64,000 nt of DNA, from positions 3,976,501 to 4,040,500 of the forward strand of contig JAYKKI010000077.1 in the NCBI GenBank assembly GCA_039881145.1, in the 5' to 3' direction. Source of the stretch: Druceiella hillmani. Lineage: Eukaryota; Arthropoda; Insecta; Lepidoptera; Hepialidae. The notes under the pieces are model-generated. The model worked only from the letters and a program-made list of their open reading frames with translations, searched no databases and was not told where the DNA came from. This document shows, piece by piece, positions 36,461 to 49,398 of this stretch (within the stretch, counting starts at the first letter, position 1; each line of letters starts with the position of its first letter). A program made the position numbers and the translations under genes.

Positions 36461-39400
36461 TTACATAGACTTAACATACAGACTGGCTTACATGCTTCGG
36501 TAAAAACCAAGAATCTAAAAAATATCATCACATATACATGTATCATCGTATGTAAAAAACATTCACGCAAACTGATAAGTTGTTATAGGAGAATTTCGCA
36601 AGGAAGACACAATGTGATTGAATTGTGATTGTATCAAGATGAACATCGGTGCCAACAATAATAAAAGCAAGAAAGGATTGAATAAGTTATATGGACTAAT
36701 GTGACACTTGTATGGACAAGGTTAAGCAGGGTTTACACTTTTTATTGTTCCGGCTTATTATTTATTAGCATAGGCTGAAACGAAACATGAATTCAGAATG
36801 GCTTTGTTGATTACCTAAAGAAAACAAAATAATGCCTGAAGAAAATAAACAACAAAGTTTTTTCATAATAATTATTTATATTTTTTATTTGTTCGTTTTA
36901 TTATACCGTAGTCTCCAAATACTTTAAACGTCTTGATGTTTATCACTATAATTTAATTTCCTTAAAATTTCAATTGAAATAGCAAATAGCAAACATTTAT
37001 GTATATACACTGTTGCATATACCCGTCAATCGTAGGCTGACTGGTGATATCACCGATGTCTTCATTTAGTTGCAGTTGTTTCTTCATTTAGTAGTACCGA
37101 GGAATGTTACGTGCATTAAAAAAAGAATACATTTTTGATTAATAATGCTATCATTAATACCAACAAAATCCACAGATGTTAGCATTAGAGTAACAAGTAT
37201 TAATTTTAAGTAAGTCTATTTTTCTTATGTTTAATGTGATTAAGCCAAGTAATTCTATTTTTGTTATTCGCTTTGTTTAATGTGATTTAATTTTTTTTTA
37301 AATAATATAAGATACAAAATTTTTTTTAAATGTTTGAAATCACGATTATGGCACTAATTTTGCAATGTTAACTGAATTACTTTTGTGATTTAAATTTTTA
37401 TTCAATAACATTTTTCAATAATTACAGTGTATGGAAATATCCAATTGAGAAAGTATATTTTCCGAAAAATAATAAGAAATGCTGTAAAATTCTATAAAAA
37501 ACTGAACAGCCTTTGATAAAAGACAATAATATTTCATGTAATGTCATAAAATTTTGCCCAGTTCAAGAATCTGTTTATTACAAACTATTTTTCTTTTGTT
37601 CCCAACTTGGCTTTTCTGGTGTATTACAACAATAATACATTTCACGCTTACTACTATACAAATTAAATAATCCTTTAAGCGAGTTGATTTCATTTGTCAA
37701 TTGAACAATTAAAATTATTTGTATGAGCTTACCTAATACATAAAAGATAATTAATTTAGTTTAATAAATGGCAACTAAAAACGCTGACAGTTATCAAAAA
37801 ACTGTGGAGGGAAGACTGCAGATACACATTGTGACAATTCGTGTCAATATTGCCGACCGATAGTTTTTATTATTAAGTATCTAAAATTTGTATTTATTAA
37901 TTAACTAAATTCTGTATTTATTAAGTATCTAAAAAAAGCCTTATTTGTTCACATTGATAAAAATTGTTTATTTGTGATAAATAAACTGACATATAATTAT
38001 TATTTTTATTGTTTTTCTTTTCCTACTAATATTGCTTGTTTTTAAATTAGATATAAGTTTCTATTTTACAAATATTTATTTCAGTGTTATCTATAATTAT
38101 ATTGCTATTAGTTGCGATGTTTAGAACACTTCCACTGTATTGCCCCTAAAAGTATTCAGAGCAGACTTGCTAATCTTTGACCTAACGATTAGCAAGTTTG
38201 TCCAGTTTTACATTCTTTAGTTTGAATTAAATCTTCCATATATAGACATAAAATGTTTGATTAATTTAACTTATTGTTATAATGGTGTGTTCCACTAGCC
38301 AAATGCAATGCGACCCACGTATTGAAGTAGGTCTTTATAGTCGTTCATTTATTAATTTTATTTTGATACAGGAAGTTTATCTTAACTAAATTACATTATG
38401 TATGATATGAAGATGGCGATGGAGAGAAGGATTGTTATGCAGTTCTGAAAAGTAATGGAAGTAGATGTTACAACAGACGATGTAAAACGTGCAAACCTTT
38501 ATCAAATCATACAAAAATTACCTTTTACAATTACTGTTAGCTTTAACTTTTTTATACATTAATCTACTGATTAATATATAAAAGACTACAATGCTATAAT
38601 ACTTTCTTTACTTGCCAATTCCTCAGAACTATAAATATCATGGTTCATTATTCGTTCCACTCGGATTTACTGTTGCAACGCGGACAAGCTAATGGAATGG
38701 GAATAATAACATGGCATGGATATAAGCATTGCGAGTGGCTAGTTGGAACATATCAAATATTAATTATATTGTTTGTTTTAAATTTAAATGTATCTACAGT
38801 TTTAAAATTATTAGTGCCCAAGCATTGAAACAAACGGTAATGTTAATGATGGAAGTATGATATAAATGGGGGATTGATAAATTATATTTTTTAAATAAAG
38901 TTATATTTTAAAATGGAAAAGTTGGAAAACCTGTCTCTCAGGGACATATAGTCAATATAGACAGAGCTTAGCCAAAAGTTAGGAAATTAAATTATGAACG
39001 TTACACATTATGCACGTTAGTTATGAATATAAAATGAAATTATGGCAAATAAGTACTTTTTTATAGTTCATTTATCAATTTTTGATTACATATACTTTAA
39101 TATTTATTACATATATATAATTATATAAATATATATGTAATAAATATTAAATAGATTACATATATATAATTTTTGATTACTATATCAAATATAATGGCCC
39201 ACCAGGTGAACGTTTTTAAATAGTTAGTTCTTTAAACTTTTTTCCATTGTATTTAATTCCTAAACTTTTTAGGCCGTGGTGTGGAAGGTCCGTGTACGGT
39301 TGGTAACATTATCAGCATAAAAATATAAACTATCAGCAAATATTCAACTAATTTATTCAATCCGTAAAGGCAAGTAGATAATGATCCAAATGTGCTGTCC

Positions 39401-40730
39401 AAAGTGACATTAAAAATTTTAACATGTTTAAAGCAGGTTGATAAAATACGTTCTCTTTCCCAAAATTTCATCTTTCTAGTATTCTTTTTTATTTTCTAAT
39501 ACTCAATTTTTCATTTGTACATCCCTTTCCCAATATCTTAAATACAATGTTCGGTTAATTTAATGCTCTTCGTATTATTCTGTGTCAGTTATAATTAATA
39601 AATAAAACATTTTCAAGTGTATTTATTTATTAGCGCAGGGCAATCAGAACTCGTCAATTTAAATTTAGTTAAAGTTATTGGAAAGTATAATAATTCTCCA
39701 CTTAACAGAATGTGGATCACATACTGACCCTTCCTCTCACATGAAAGTTTTTATATATATTTTACTATTATATGAAACTGAACGAAGTTTCATTAAGTCA
39801 GCAGTTACTTTAGTTTTTCGTTGCAAATATTTGGTTAGTAAACTTGAAAACGAGTTCTTGAAGTCCTAAGTAATGTATACTGATTTGTATATTTGTTGAA
39901 AGCACCTAAATTATATAGTAACATTAATAAACCTGTTGAATAGAACTCAAAATACAAGTGTTCCGTATCCACATATTAATTTCAATATTTATCTTTCAAT
40001 AAGTACATAAATATATTGTCTAGTATATATTTCACTGGCGTAACTTTATTGTGTATATTTTATACATGCATAACTAAAAGCATGTGTACACAGATATTAT
40101 TTGATATTTTGGAGACTCATGCCTAGTGAAGGAGATAATATATCAAAAAATGTACCTGTATCAAATGTTTTATTTTATGTAAATGATTCAGTGACTTTCC
40201 ACTGTATCTGCCAATCTGCTCTGTTCTGCTAAAAAACATTTTTTAAGTTTAATGTACAGTGAGGTGCATAAAAAAACAATTACAGTTTATTTTTATGCAT
40301 TAGTGGAGTTAATCTACGCATTTCTTAAAATTTTGAGAAAAACTATGGTCCCATAGCCAAATGACAAAAATGGAATACATATGTCACATATGTTGTGTCC
40401 ATACGCCGTAATATATGGTGCTGTGTTTTTGAGTTTAAGATCAATTGTGAGGAAATTTTACAGGAAAGCATAGTTGAATTATATAAACTTCTATGTTAAT
40501 GTAATTTACAAAAATATTAATTTTCTTAATTACCTTCTTATATATAGAACTTGTTGATGAACAATTTTTCTCATGGACTCCATCAAGTGGATGCCATTGA
40601 AGAGATATTTTATTGTACAATCAAAAATATTATATAATATTTTTTTGACACGGCATCATTCTTCACGAGGTATAATGATGCTTTGTCCAAAACTATTATT
40701 TATATATTATTTAATTTTCTCTAAAGCATT
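36461..40730. other. AT-rich intergenic DNA
   Basis: No gene recognised. The + frame at 38640-38828 and the minus frame at 39253-39471 have no domain. Two perfect inverted repeats occur: 38165-38175 with 38187-38197 (ACTTGCTAATC, 11-nt loop), and 39097-39118 with 39129-39150 (22-bp arms, 10-nt loop). Confidence 0.5.
39097..39150. repeat. 22-bp perfect inverted repeat, 10-nt loop
   Basis: The arms 39097-39118 and 39129-39150 are exact complements built around TTAATATTTATTAC. They are AT-only apart from one G-C pair, so weak as a regulatory argument. Confidence 0.85.
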
Positions 40731-41108
40731 TTGCTGTGTAATCACAGCTTAACTATATTAACATATAAAATTATCCCAGTCGTGTTTGTCAAAAACTTAA
40801 AAACTACTGAACCGATTTTTAATAATATTTTAACAAATATATTCCCTAAAATCTCAGCAATCTACTCTGAAAATCTGCTTCTTTTACTAATCTCCAAATC
40901 TACCAATCGTAAGTATCATACTAGCAAAAATCCCTTCACTGTTTATGCTGTCAAAATGTGGAAAAGGTTAGACACCTATACCTGGGGTACGCCATTGGTT
41001 CGCGGATTGAAAAGTTGTATGAAAAAAAATTCTTTTATAACTTCCCAACATTTCCTCCCTCCTAAACCCTGCCCTACTCCTATATTCTTGTTACTATATT
41101 TTTATTAA
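40731..41108 (+). pseudogene. Possible LINE C-terminal fragment
   Basis: A 125-codon + frame with phrases such as HTSKNPFTVYAVKMWKRLDT that recall the post-RT tail of non-LTR elements (FxVYAxKxWNxLP). There is no RT motif upstream. The frame starts and ends without flanking gene signals. Low confidence; it could be a chance frame. Confidence 0.3.
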
Positions 41109-41771
41109 TTACTTGTTATTTCTAACATTTTTAGGTTGCCATTTTATTTGTTATTGTTTTAACTTTTTTTGCAATTATATACGCAATCTGTTGCAGTCTT
41201 GCACAACACATTATATAATAAGTGCTTGGGTTGATTAGAAAAGATTGCTCCTGGAGTAATAAGTCCCACTTACGTACTTATACATTGAAGATAAATTAAT
41301 AATTTATTTCTCACGAGTAGCATAAAATCAATATCGTCGTCACGTGACTTGAAAAAGCTGAAGACTAAAACAAAGCTACTAGATTAGACGTAATGGTTTA
41401 CGTATTGCTGTTGTGCTAGCGTATAAGAGCATGGCGATTAATGTGTAGAAAATGGTGTTACATTTGTTAAGTTATAAAACTCACAATGTAGTTGCATAAA
41501 ATTTATAATTATTACGCTTAAGTCGTACACACCACGCAGACGAAACTGCGGGGGTCAGTTGGTAGTCTGTTTATGACGTAAGGAATTAAGAAAAACAAGT
41601 ATTAAAAATGATGTACTGAAGCTTCCAGAATTAATTATATATCTTTTAAATCACAGTTACGCAAAGTGGAATGATGTATATGTGTCTCTTATCGTACAAC
41701 TTTTCTCGAAACTAGTTTCTTTGATTAGATATATTCTGCTGGAGAACTATGTCATATACATGTATTATTAC

Positions 41772-41990
41772 CGGCGATTTATTTATTTATTTATTTATCT
41801 ACTTTAAAGTATCTTAATTGATACATATGGCGGACTTATTGCTACAAGAGTAATCTCTTACAGCCAACCACAACACCAGGCCAGCCCCGTTCGACGAACG
41901 GCCGGGAATCGAACCCGTCGCCGCGGTGCGTCGCATCGTCAAAGGCCGTATGCCTTGTGATCAACCCAACACACCACGGCGACGACGATT
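41772..41990 (-). mobile_element. tRNA-derived SINE (minus strand)
   Basis: On the minus strand, near the 5' end, is an A-box-like TGGTGTGTTGG. About 50 bp on is a perfect RNA polymerase III B box inside CGGGTTCGATTCCCG (41889-41903). The tRNA-like head is GC-rich (GCACCGCGGCGACGG). The body ends in a (TAAA)n tail at 41780-41798. CGATTTA flanks both ends (about 41775-41781 and 41988-41994), a likely target-site duplication. Length about 215 bp. The family name is not known to me. Confidence 0.8.
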
Positions 41991-41994
41991 TAGT

Positions 41995-44900
41995 CTGCGT
42001 AAAATATTACCCAATTTGATATTCCCTAGGCGGTATTTTGAAATTATTAAGATCGTATAGTGAAAATACAAAGATTAAAAGTTACTATAAAGATATTAAA
42101 AAAAGGAAATTCACTGTGATGAAATTTTTTAAGAAGACCGTTAGCGTAGGCAGGCGTACGTGTGAGGTGCACCCTATTAATTGCCTCATTGTTTTTACCG
42201 ATATATTGTATACATATTGTTAGTACCTAACATATAATCAGGGATATTGTTTGTTGAATAAAGAAATTGCATTCTGTATATGTTTTTTGATTATTTTGTT
42301 TTGTTATTTACAGATATTACCTTGACTTCAGAACCATATGGACAAATAAAACAAAAAGAATTGAAAACATTTAATGGCAATCGAAACAATTATATACTTA
42401 GAGATGAATATTTATCGTTCAATCATTCATTTCATTTTCATTAATGAAAATATATAATATTAATTTTAAAATAATTTTAAATATAAAATTTGATATTAAA
42501 AGAATTTGATATTACTATAGGATTATAATATTAATATCAAAGTTTTCAAACTAAAAGTAAATTTAACTTCATTAAAAACATCTTTGCCTTCTAAAAATAT
42601 TATATAAAATTCGTATTTTTGTTTTTGTTAATCCGTAAATAAACGAATGCTATTTAACAGTAACTATACCTTATTATTAATTGGCCTAGAATTGACACTG
42701 AATCTAAAATAAGTACAATATTTTCGATTGACCTTGCTTTTGGAAAATATGAAACGTTAAATAAGGGATGAAACATGAATCGTATAATAAAAAATAGCCA
42801 ATAGTCCGTTTTGAAGCAAAAGACTCGAATGTGCTTTGGGAACGCGCCGAAAACTCACCCTCCAAAGCAAACAAGGAAAAGGGGTGGTAACAGTGAGTCA
42901 TACAACCCTCCTCTAACTATACAATACGTCGCGATATTTATTTTTATATATCAACACATTCATAATACATACAATATTCATTTGTCAAGTGATAACTTGT
43001 GTAATTAAATTACTTAGCAAAATAAAGCGATAATATAAATTAAATGCCCATGTTAAAAGAAATAAAATTGTATAATAATAGTCCCATCATGTGTCAAAAT
43101 CTTGTAACAAAAATGGCGTCGGTGAAAATCGATTTTAGCCGCAATTGACGTTTGAATAAAGCGTCACGGTAGTGAGTTTTTTTTTATATAATTTGAAACA
43201 TTTGTGATTTGTAAAGGCGAAAGTTAGGATAAATAACAAATTATATTCGTATTTTAATGTGATTTACAATTTTGTATACTGAAATTGTGTTAAACAAATT
43301 TATTTAATAAAAATAACATTGTATTCCGTGACACCAATTCGGCTTGCGAAAAAAAGAAAGCATTCCATTTATGAAATTAATATAATCTAATAAAAATAGT
43401 GACGTGTAGTTTTAGCCAGTATGTGTTTTTGTACCTCAAAAGCGAAATGTATTATCAAATTTATAAAATATGATCCTTTTGCAATTTAATATTTAAAATT
43501 GCTTCAAATAGTTTTTATGTAATTAATAAAATAATTTATTATCGTAATAAATAATAAGATGTGTACGTTATGTGTAATTCAATGCGGCGACTATACTTTG
43601 CAGTTTATGGCTCCTAAATCGTATATTAAATGTGAATAAGATAAAAACGTGATTAAAACAATAAATAAAATTATGCTTTTAGTGAATTTATACTGTCGAT
43701 CTCATTAGTTTGTTGTTAGGGACATGTGTAAGTATTTAATTTGTATTTTTCATAAATGTTTTGAGTGATGTTTTTATAAAATGTTCTGCATTAGGTCGGT
43801 TTTATTGATCCACTCGTAGCATAAGTAAGCGGCATTATGTGTTGACCAACATTATTGCGCAACTATTTCGGATTTTGGTCGAAATATCTTGTGTTTTGTT
43901 ATTAAATTTTATTTCATTGTTTTCCTAGATCATTTTGTTGGCTATGATTATAACTTTTTACAAGCGCCCTTAATATAGCAAGCCCTTATATAGATCCGAA
44001 ATAAAGAACATGTGTTTAATTTTTTCTGTGCATTGTTATTAAAATGTTACAAAAGTTATATTTTGCTATTTCGTTTCAGGAATATGTACTATACATTAAA
44101 CGCCAATGTTAGTTTAGGTATACCAAAGGTACCTAATCCATTTCCCTTTTAGTCCTTCGAGATTTTTCACACGTGGTTTTACCATTGTAAGGTAAAACCA
44201 CGTGTAGAAAATATCGGTGCAGTGTTAATTATTGTCTAATTTTTGTTATAAAAATAATCCCATAGGACCTTTGGGCTTTTGCTTACAATATTTTTATTTT
44301 TTTTTGTTTTTATCATAATTTGTAATCTTTACGGGTAGGATATATGTGTAGAATATCCTCTAATGCTTATATCAGTGATAATATTTACATGTGCGTACAG
44401 ATCGCGTTTTATTTTGTATATTTTTTTTATGAAAATTTCTCGCATGAGATGTAATTGTTGGAGCTATAAATTTCGCAAAATCAAATAGGCTTAAGAAATG
44501 TCTATGTCATTATTTATCCTATCAAATGCTTTTGTTACCTATCTTTAATCTAATGTTTAGTTATTACTACTTGGGGCCATCTTAATTTTGGTATCCTCTA
44601 CATATGTAACCACAAAAATCGCAACTGTATTTTTGAGAAAAAACGCCTGGGCGTATGTTCGTGACTGGCGCATTCAAGTTATGTATTCTTTCACTACAGT
44701 TCAAAATACTGAAATTCCTTATGGAGCATCTCACGCTTCGTCCGGACGTATACACCTATGTATAGATTTTATTTTACCATTTTTCGAGCAGCTATTGGAA
44801 GTTACTTGCTCGCTCTAATTTTAAATATTTCACAATATTTGCACCAGCAGTAATCGGCCACTGTTCACGATACCATATTGCAGGGAAAAAATGGGCTTCA

Positions 44901-45185
44901 CTTTTGACATTTAATAATTACGTTAGAAATCAAATCATCCTTTTCTAGTCTTGAAAAATTTAAGACTTATAATATTATATGAAATATTTAAGACTTATAA
45001 TTATTTATTGCGAATCATAAATTTTCAGGGTTCGTGGTCAAACTAGGCCGAGCCCTTATAATTTAATCACGTTCCAATGGCTGTTCATGCAGTATATCCG
45101 TCGCAGCGTATAGTTTCTAAAATTTTAGATCTTTTCTCATAACATTTTGCGGATAGGTGGAGGCATGTAGATTTGAAACATTAAT
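41995..45185. other. AT-rich DNA without recognised gene
   Basis: A less AT-rich patch at 43083-43175 has AAAATGGCGTCGG followed by an in-frame stop after 12 codons and then GTGAGT. It could be a 5' noncoding exon, but nothing downstream supports a gene. The + frame at 44588-44818 has no domain. Confidence 0.4.
44169..44205. repeat. 15-bp perfect inverted repeat, 7-nt loop
   Basis: ACACGTGGTTTTACC (44169-44183) and GGTAAAACCACGTGT (44191-44205) are exact complements separated by ATTGTAA. Each arm holds a CACGTG E-box. Confidence 0.9.
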
Positions 45186-45188
45186 GAA

Positions 45189-45278
45189 TGACATTTTCAA
45201 AGACTGCTTTCAAACACCTAGATATTCAATGACGTTGCATCGAGTGTCATTGTTTGTGACACTTTCAAAGACTGCTCT
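45189..45278. repeat. 22-bp direct repeat, period 68
   Basis: 45189-45210 and 45257-45278 match at 20 of 22 positions (core TTTCAAAGACTGCT). Each lies next to an ATGACNTT or GTGTCATTG motif, which suggests a decayed tandem unit. Confidence 0.75.
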
Positions 45279-46127
45279 CGATGACATTCCATTACGTGTC
45301 ATTGTATCTGTAGGTAAAATGACGTTTCTTTGACCATAATTCCTATCTTGAAGCCTTGGTTGCGACATATTAAACTTCAAAGCGGCATATGCTCTTCTAT
45401 GGAATATGGAAGCGAGGTAAAAAAATCCGAAAATATCTTGGAAATGGGCATATATATTATTTTAACGTTATAAAATAAGTTTTTTTCGTAGAATAATTAT
45501 GTTGCCTTACTTTTGCATATTCTGAAACTCACTTTACCCTTTTTAACATCTTTTTATTTATGAAGTGGATGGTCCACGAAAATATTGAGGAAATTCAGTC
45601 GTCAATTCAATTTTTTATCAGAAATAATACAGATTAGTTAACACACTTTCCGTATAGTTCTTCTCTGTATTTCAGGGACCGATAGTCGGGAAATCGGGCA
45701 ATTATAACACCGAATAAGATTCCGGATAAAATCTCAAATCTCGTACAGTCCAATTAATCCCCGGATGATCCGCCTTTCAGCAGACTTAGTTTAGATAAGA
45801 AAAGATATCTAGTTTACTTAAGAAAAGGTATCTATGTATAGCTTTGATTCATTCCTTTTTCCTAAATATATAGAAAGAATATTTTATCTTATGCATGGAA
45901 GGTTTGTACATAAAATGTTTTCTACGAATTGGTAAGGCAAACTGCCTGTACGCTACATTCTACTTTGTTCCCTACCTGCACTTGACTATTCCGCGGTCCC
46001 GAATTCTTCTCAAATATACTTTCAAGTCATAATTAACATACAATGTTGGAATTCATTTATAGCTTCCGCGATACACATCTTTGCTATCTTTGTATCGTAA
46101 TGTTTCGTAAACAAAAGTGGTTTGTGA

Positions 46128-46640
46128 TCCCAAATAGAGAAAGGATAAAACGTATTGCGAGGCTACCTTTAAATTATGGTTCCCTATCTCAAAATCAAAA
46201 GGGGGAAAAGAAGAGATAAAACGAAACAACCTATATTGTAAGACCCCGAATAGTAAAAAAATAAAACATTACGAAGATACCTTTATACTGTCGATTGTTT
46301 TATGACTCCGCATCTTAAAATCAAAACCGGGAAAAAAGCGACAAAAGTGAACCAGTTGTATGGTATAATACTGAATAGCAAAAAAAGGAGAACAAATTAC
46401 AAATGTGCCTTAAAACTATTGGCTGTTTTATGTCTTTGTACATCAAAACCAAAAGGGTAAAAGAAGAGTTAAAACGAAACCAGCTATATTGTAGGACACC
46501 GAACAGTAGAAAAAAATATTACAAAGATTCCTTTAGTTGTGTATTACATAACCTCGAATAGTTGATAAGAGAGAATACACTACAAATATATAATAACTTT
46601 AAATTATATCATTTTTTAGTTTTCGTGTTCCAAAATGCAA
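46128..46640. repeat. About four diverged ~125-bp tandem units (minisatellite)
   Basis: Units start near 46128, 46245, 46371 and 46499 and share, in order, CCGAATAGTAAAAAA, CATTACGAAGATACCTTTA, TGTTTTATG, CATCNNAAAANCAAAA, GGGAAAAGAAG and AAACGAAACCAGCTATATTG. The fourth is partial. The array runs into a GACAGACAGCCAGACGGACG stretch (46717-46745) typical of dispersed repeat ends, so it is probably the body of such an element. Confidence 0.8.
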
Positions 46641-46699
46641 AGAAGAAAAAGAAACTACACATTAAGTGTGCACTTGTAGTCCCAGTCTTATTTCGCTTA

Positions 46700-46830
46700 C
46701 AACTTTGAAGCCTCTGACAGACAGCCAGACGGACGGACGGACGACGTTACTTCAAAATATGGATCTCCCTTTGAACTCTTCGGATACGAACTCCTAAAAG
46801 GGTGATACTAAACTGAATGGGATTGGAATA
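46700..46830. repeat. Dispersed-repeat end with GACGGACGGACG tract
   Basis: GACAGACAGCCAGACGGACG, then GGATACGAACTCCTAAAAGG. Related-looking tracts occur at 28208-28260 and 59145-59235. The shared layout is a CAGACAGAC or GACGGACGG run followed by a GGTACGGAATCCTAAAA-like end. Confidence 0.5.
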
Positions 46831-47250
46831 TAATTATTACAGAATATCTGCCAAAAATTGTATGCGATGCAATTAAAAATGCAGATATTCGATAAGACCG
46901 CGATATAGAATACGATTGTTAAGATGAGAAAAGGATTGTTGAGAGGGTTTAGGTACATTGAAGCTATGGAAGGGGAAACGTAAAGAATTCTTTATATGGA
47001 AGAAGTTACTAGGAAATTAATATGTGACGATGCGGAAAGGACCTTGGTGAATAAAGTTGCATAAGTCTAAAAGACGGTAATATAAGGAGCCATAAGGTGA
47101 GATTCTGCGGAAGTAGTACGAGAATAGGTCAAGCATAATGAGTATGTCAGCTTGGAGGAATATAGCGTTCCACCATTGCTGCTTACCCTGCAGATTGTGA
47201 CGGCGTGAATGCATGTAGCACTTTGTCGAATATCTACATTTACTTATAAA

Positions 47251-47301
47251 TACGCGGAGAAGTCGCAAAATGTTTACGACATTTTGCGACTTCTCCGCGT
47301 A
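47251..47301. repeat. 23-bp perfect inverted repeat, 5-nt loop
   Basis: The left arm 47251-47273 and right arm 47279-47301 are exact complements (start TACGCGGAGAAGTCGC), with loop TTACG. It is unusually GC-rich for this window, so the pairing is strong. Confidence 0.95.
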
Positions 47302-47689
47302 AAAACTTTTTACAACGAAATTTGTTATTTCGTAAGGGGTATTCTGCAATTAATGATTATAACATTTTACGACAATATTAACAATTAGCTGCGACGGGAC
47401 AGAATTCTCAGTAAGCGCAATCATCCTTCAACGATATGCGCCCTCACGTGGGTGCTGGCAGTAGGCATAATTTGTAATGTATATGTGAATATGGGATTCG
47501 TCCAGTTTACTTTATTGAACATTGATGACGTCACATACTTTGTAGCCATATTAAGATATAAGGCTATTTCTCTGCTAAATTTAATTAAAAACTTTCATAG
47601 TTTAACTCTATAAAAGTTGCAAATTAGCAGAGAGGGAAACGCACTTTCATTTGCCTGTTTTAAAAAGTTCGTGGATATAAAAATAAATA

Positions 47690-48396
47690 AAGATGTTTAC
47701 GAAATTATTTTAATTTCTTAACGTAGTCGCGATTCAGCTCTATGTACTTCTTATTACTGGTTTTTGAAGGCATATATCACTTAGAAAACGTACCTCAATG
47801 TCTTCAAAACACACGGAGACTGCAGCTTCGACTTCTTCATTGATGTAAATTTAGATCCATCTAAATGTCTTTTTCTGTTATTGGGAAACAGATGAATAAC
47901 AGACTGTGCCAAATAAGGAGGGCGTGGCGGTAATTGGAATCCACGGTTATGGTTTCTAAGGATGTGTTTGCCCGTTGTCCTGATGAAACAAAACTCTCTT
48001 TGTTGACACTCACAGCCCTTTTTCCTTTATTTCACACGACCGACGTAAAAGGAATGTTATTACTTTATTTGCCGATAAAATCACTTTGGATTCTTCGGTC
48101 AGGTGATTACAGTTTCTTCAATATTTTAGCTGTTGTTTTGACTCTGGAGTATGATCTTGAATGCAAGTTTCATAAATAGTCCTACAACCCTAAAAATGTC
48201 AATGTCAACCCTAAAAATGTGAATGCGTGAAATCGTCAATCGGTTGCGTATTTGTTCATCTGAAAGGAGCCTTGGTACCTAACTCGTAGCCTTCATAGAA
48301 AATTTCAGTCCATTTTGAATAATGTTTTTAGTTCGCTCATATGTGATACCTATAATTGCAGATACCTCTAATTTTCAGGCTGTGATCTCCCATGAC
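47690..48396 (-). pseudogene. Mariner transposase relic, C-terminal two-thirds (split by a hAT)
   Basis: Minus-strand text in order from 48396 down: IGITYERTKNIIQNG (helix-turn-helix 2), VPRLLSDEQIRNR, HTPESKQQLK, KRVLFHQDN (the second catalytic Asp motif HQDN), LPPRPPYLAQSV (the HPPYSPDLAPSD block) and INEEVEAAVSVCFED. It ends in KYIELNRDYVKK. This is the expected order of a mariner-family transposase. Several frameshifts and stops. The missing N-terminal part is on the same strand at 55851-56105, on the far side of an inserted hAT element. Confidence 0.85.
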
Positions 48397-48792
48397 CAGG
48401 GTTGGCATCATTAAAACAAGTTGTTTTACAACACCTGTTTTAAATAATGTATAAAACAGTTTGAAATAAAACAATGTTTTACAAGTGTTTAAAAACAAGT
48501 ATTTAAAAACACAGTTTAAAACAACTTTTAATAGGCGAATGAACTGGAAATAAATGAAAGCTAATATATATTTAGGACTTAAAATACCTCATAAATTAAG
48601 AAAGTTGATTCTACATCATATTCGTGACTGTAATTAGGAATTATAAACAAACGTTATTTAGACTTGTAATTAAAACATCCACAATTTTTTATCATTTAAT
48701 TTATTAAAAAACTCAAACGGAAACAATTTTAATTATAAAAAAACTATTATTAATTAACACTCAAAATTTTGCGTGTCAGACAACTTCTATGA

Positions 48793-49096
48793 GATGGTTC
48801 GATATTGAGAACCTGCGGAATAGCACATCCAATAAAGGAACACTGGATAAAAGATGTACATGAGACAAGGAACAATATTAGTTCAAGTACTTACAGTACA
48901 GATATAAGTGTTGTCTTCTGCAGCACACATATTTTTATTACCGAAAACATCTTCTTTATTTAATAGGTCCGAATTTGTGTGTAAAGATTAAAATTCATGG
49001 CGTTCAAAAGCTTTGGGAATCTTTATGAAGGCCTAACACATAACTACCGACTGCGCTAGTTATGTTTCGGGAAATTTCGGTATTTAAAAAGAATTT
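48793..49096 (-). repeat. Left copy of ~310-330-bp direct repeat (U5 end, primer-binding site and leader)
   Basis: Strongly similar to 54577-54905 in the same orientation. The right copy has an extra ~20 bp (near 54710-54730). On the minus strand both copies contain TAGCGCAGTCGG (49047-49058 and 54855-54866). That is one base off the tRNA-Ser-type primer-binding site TGGCGCAGTCGG used by several insect errantiviruses. The repeat is therefore better read as U5 end plus primer site plus untranslated leader than as a complete LTR. Confidence 0.7.
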
Positions 49097-49106
49097 TAAT
49101 TAATAA

Positions 49107-49398
49107 GTCACGGCCTTAATTTCTGATCCAATTGCATGTATTAAGCCTCTTTTCGTTCGCGTAGTATGTGTTATTTGGTTAAATTTATCTTCTATCTTAA
49201 TTATTAGGTAGTCTATCTGGTGGTAGTGATTATAAATTCATCTAGATTGCCCGTCACCGACTTAATTTTTGATCCAATTACATTTATTAAGCCTCTTCGT
49301 CCGCTTAGTAGGTGTTATTTGGTTAAATTTATCTTCTATCTTAATTATCAGGTAATCTATTTGGTGTCAGTAATTATAAACTTGATTACACAATTTCA
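49107..49398. repeat. ~146-bp tandem duplication inside the probable 3' LTR
   Basis: The two units share GTCAC, CTTAATTT, TGATCCAATT, TATTAAGCCTCTT, GTGTTATTTGGTTAAATTT and ATCTTCTATCTTAATTAT in the same order with a few substitutions and short gaps. Confidence 0.85.

Noticed and set aside
40623..40644. 22-nt AT palindrome (AAAAATATT...AATATTTTT)
   Set aside because: AT-only palindromes of this length are expected by chance in this composition.
41885..41905. A tRNA gene on the minus strand, suggested by a perfect B box
   Set aside because: The cloverleaf does not close: no acceptor stem partner and a repeat body with (TAAA)n tail follows, so SINE fits better.
43083..43175. 5' exon of another gene (AAAATGGCGTCGG and GTGAGT)
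   Set aside because: The frame stops after 12 codons and no downstream exon could be found in the window.
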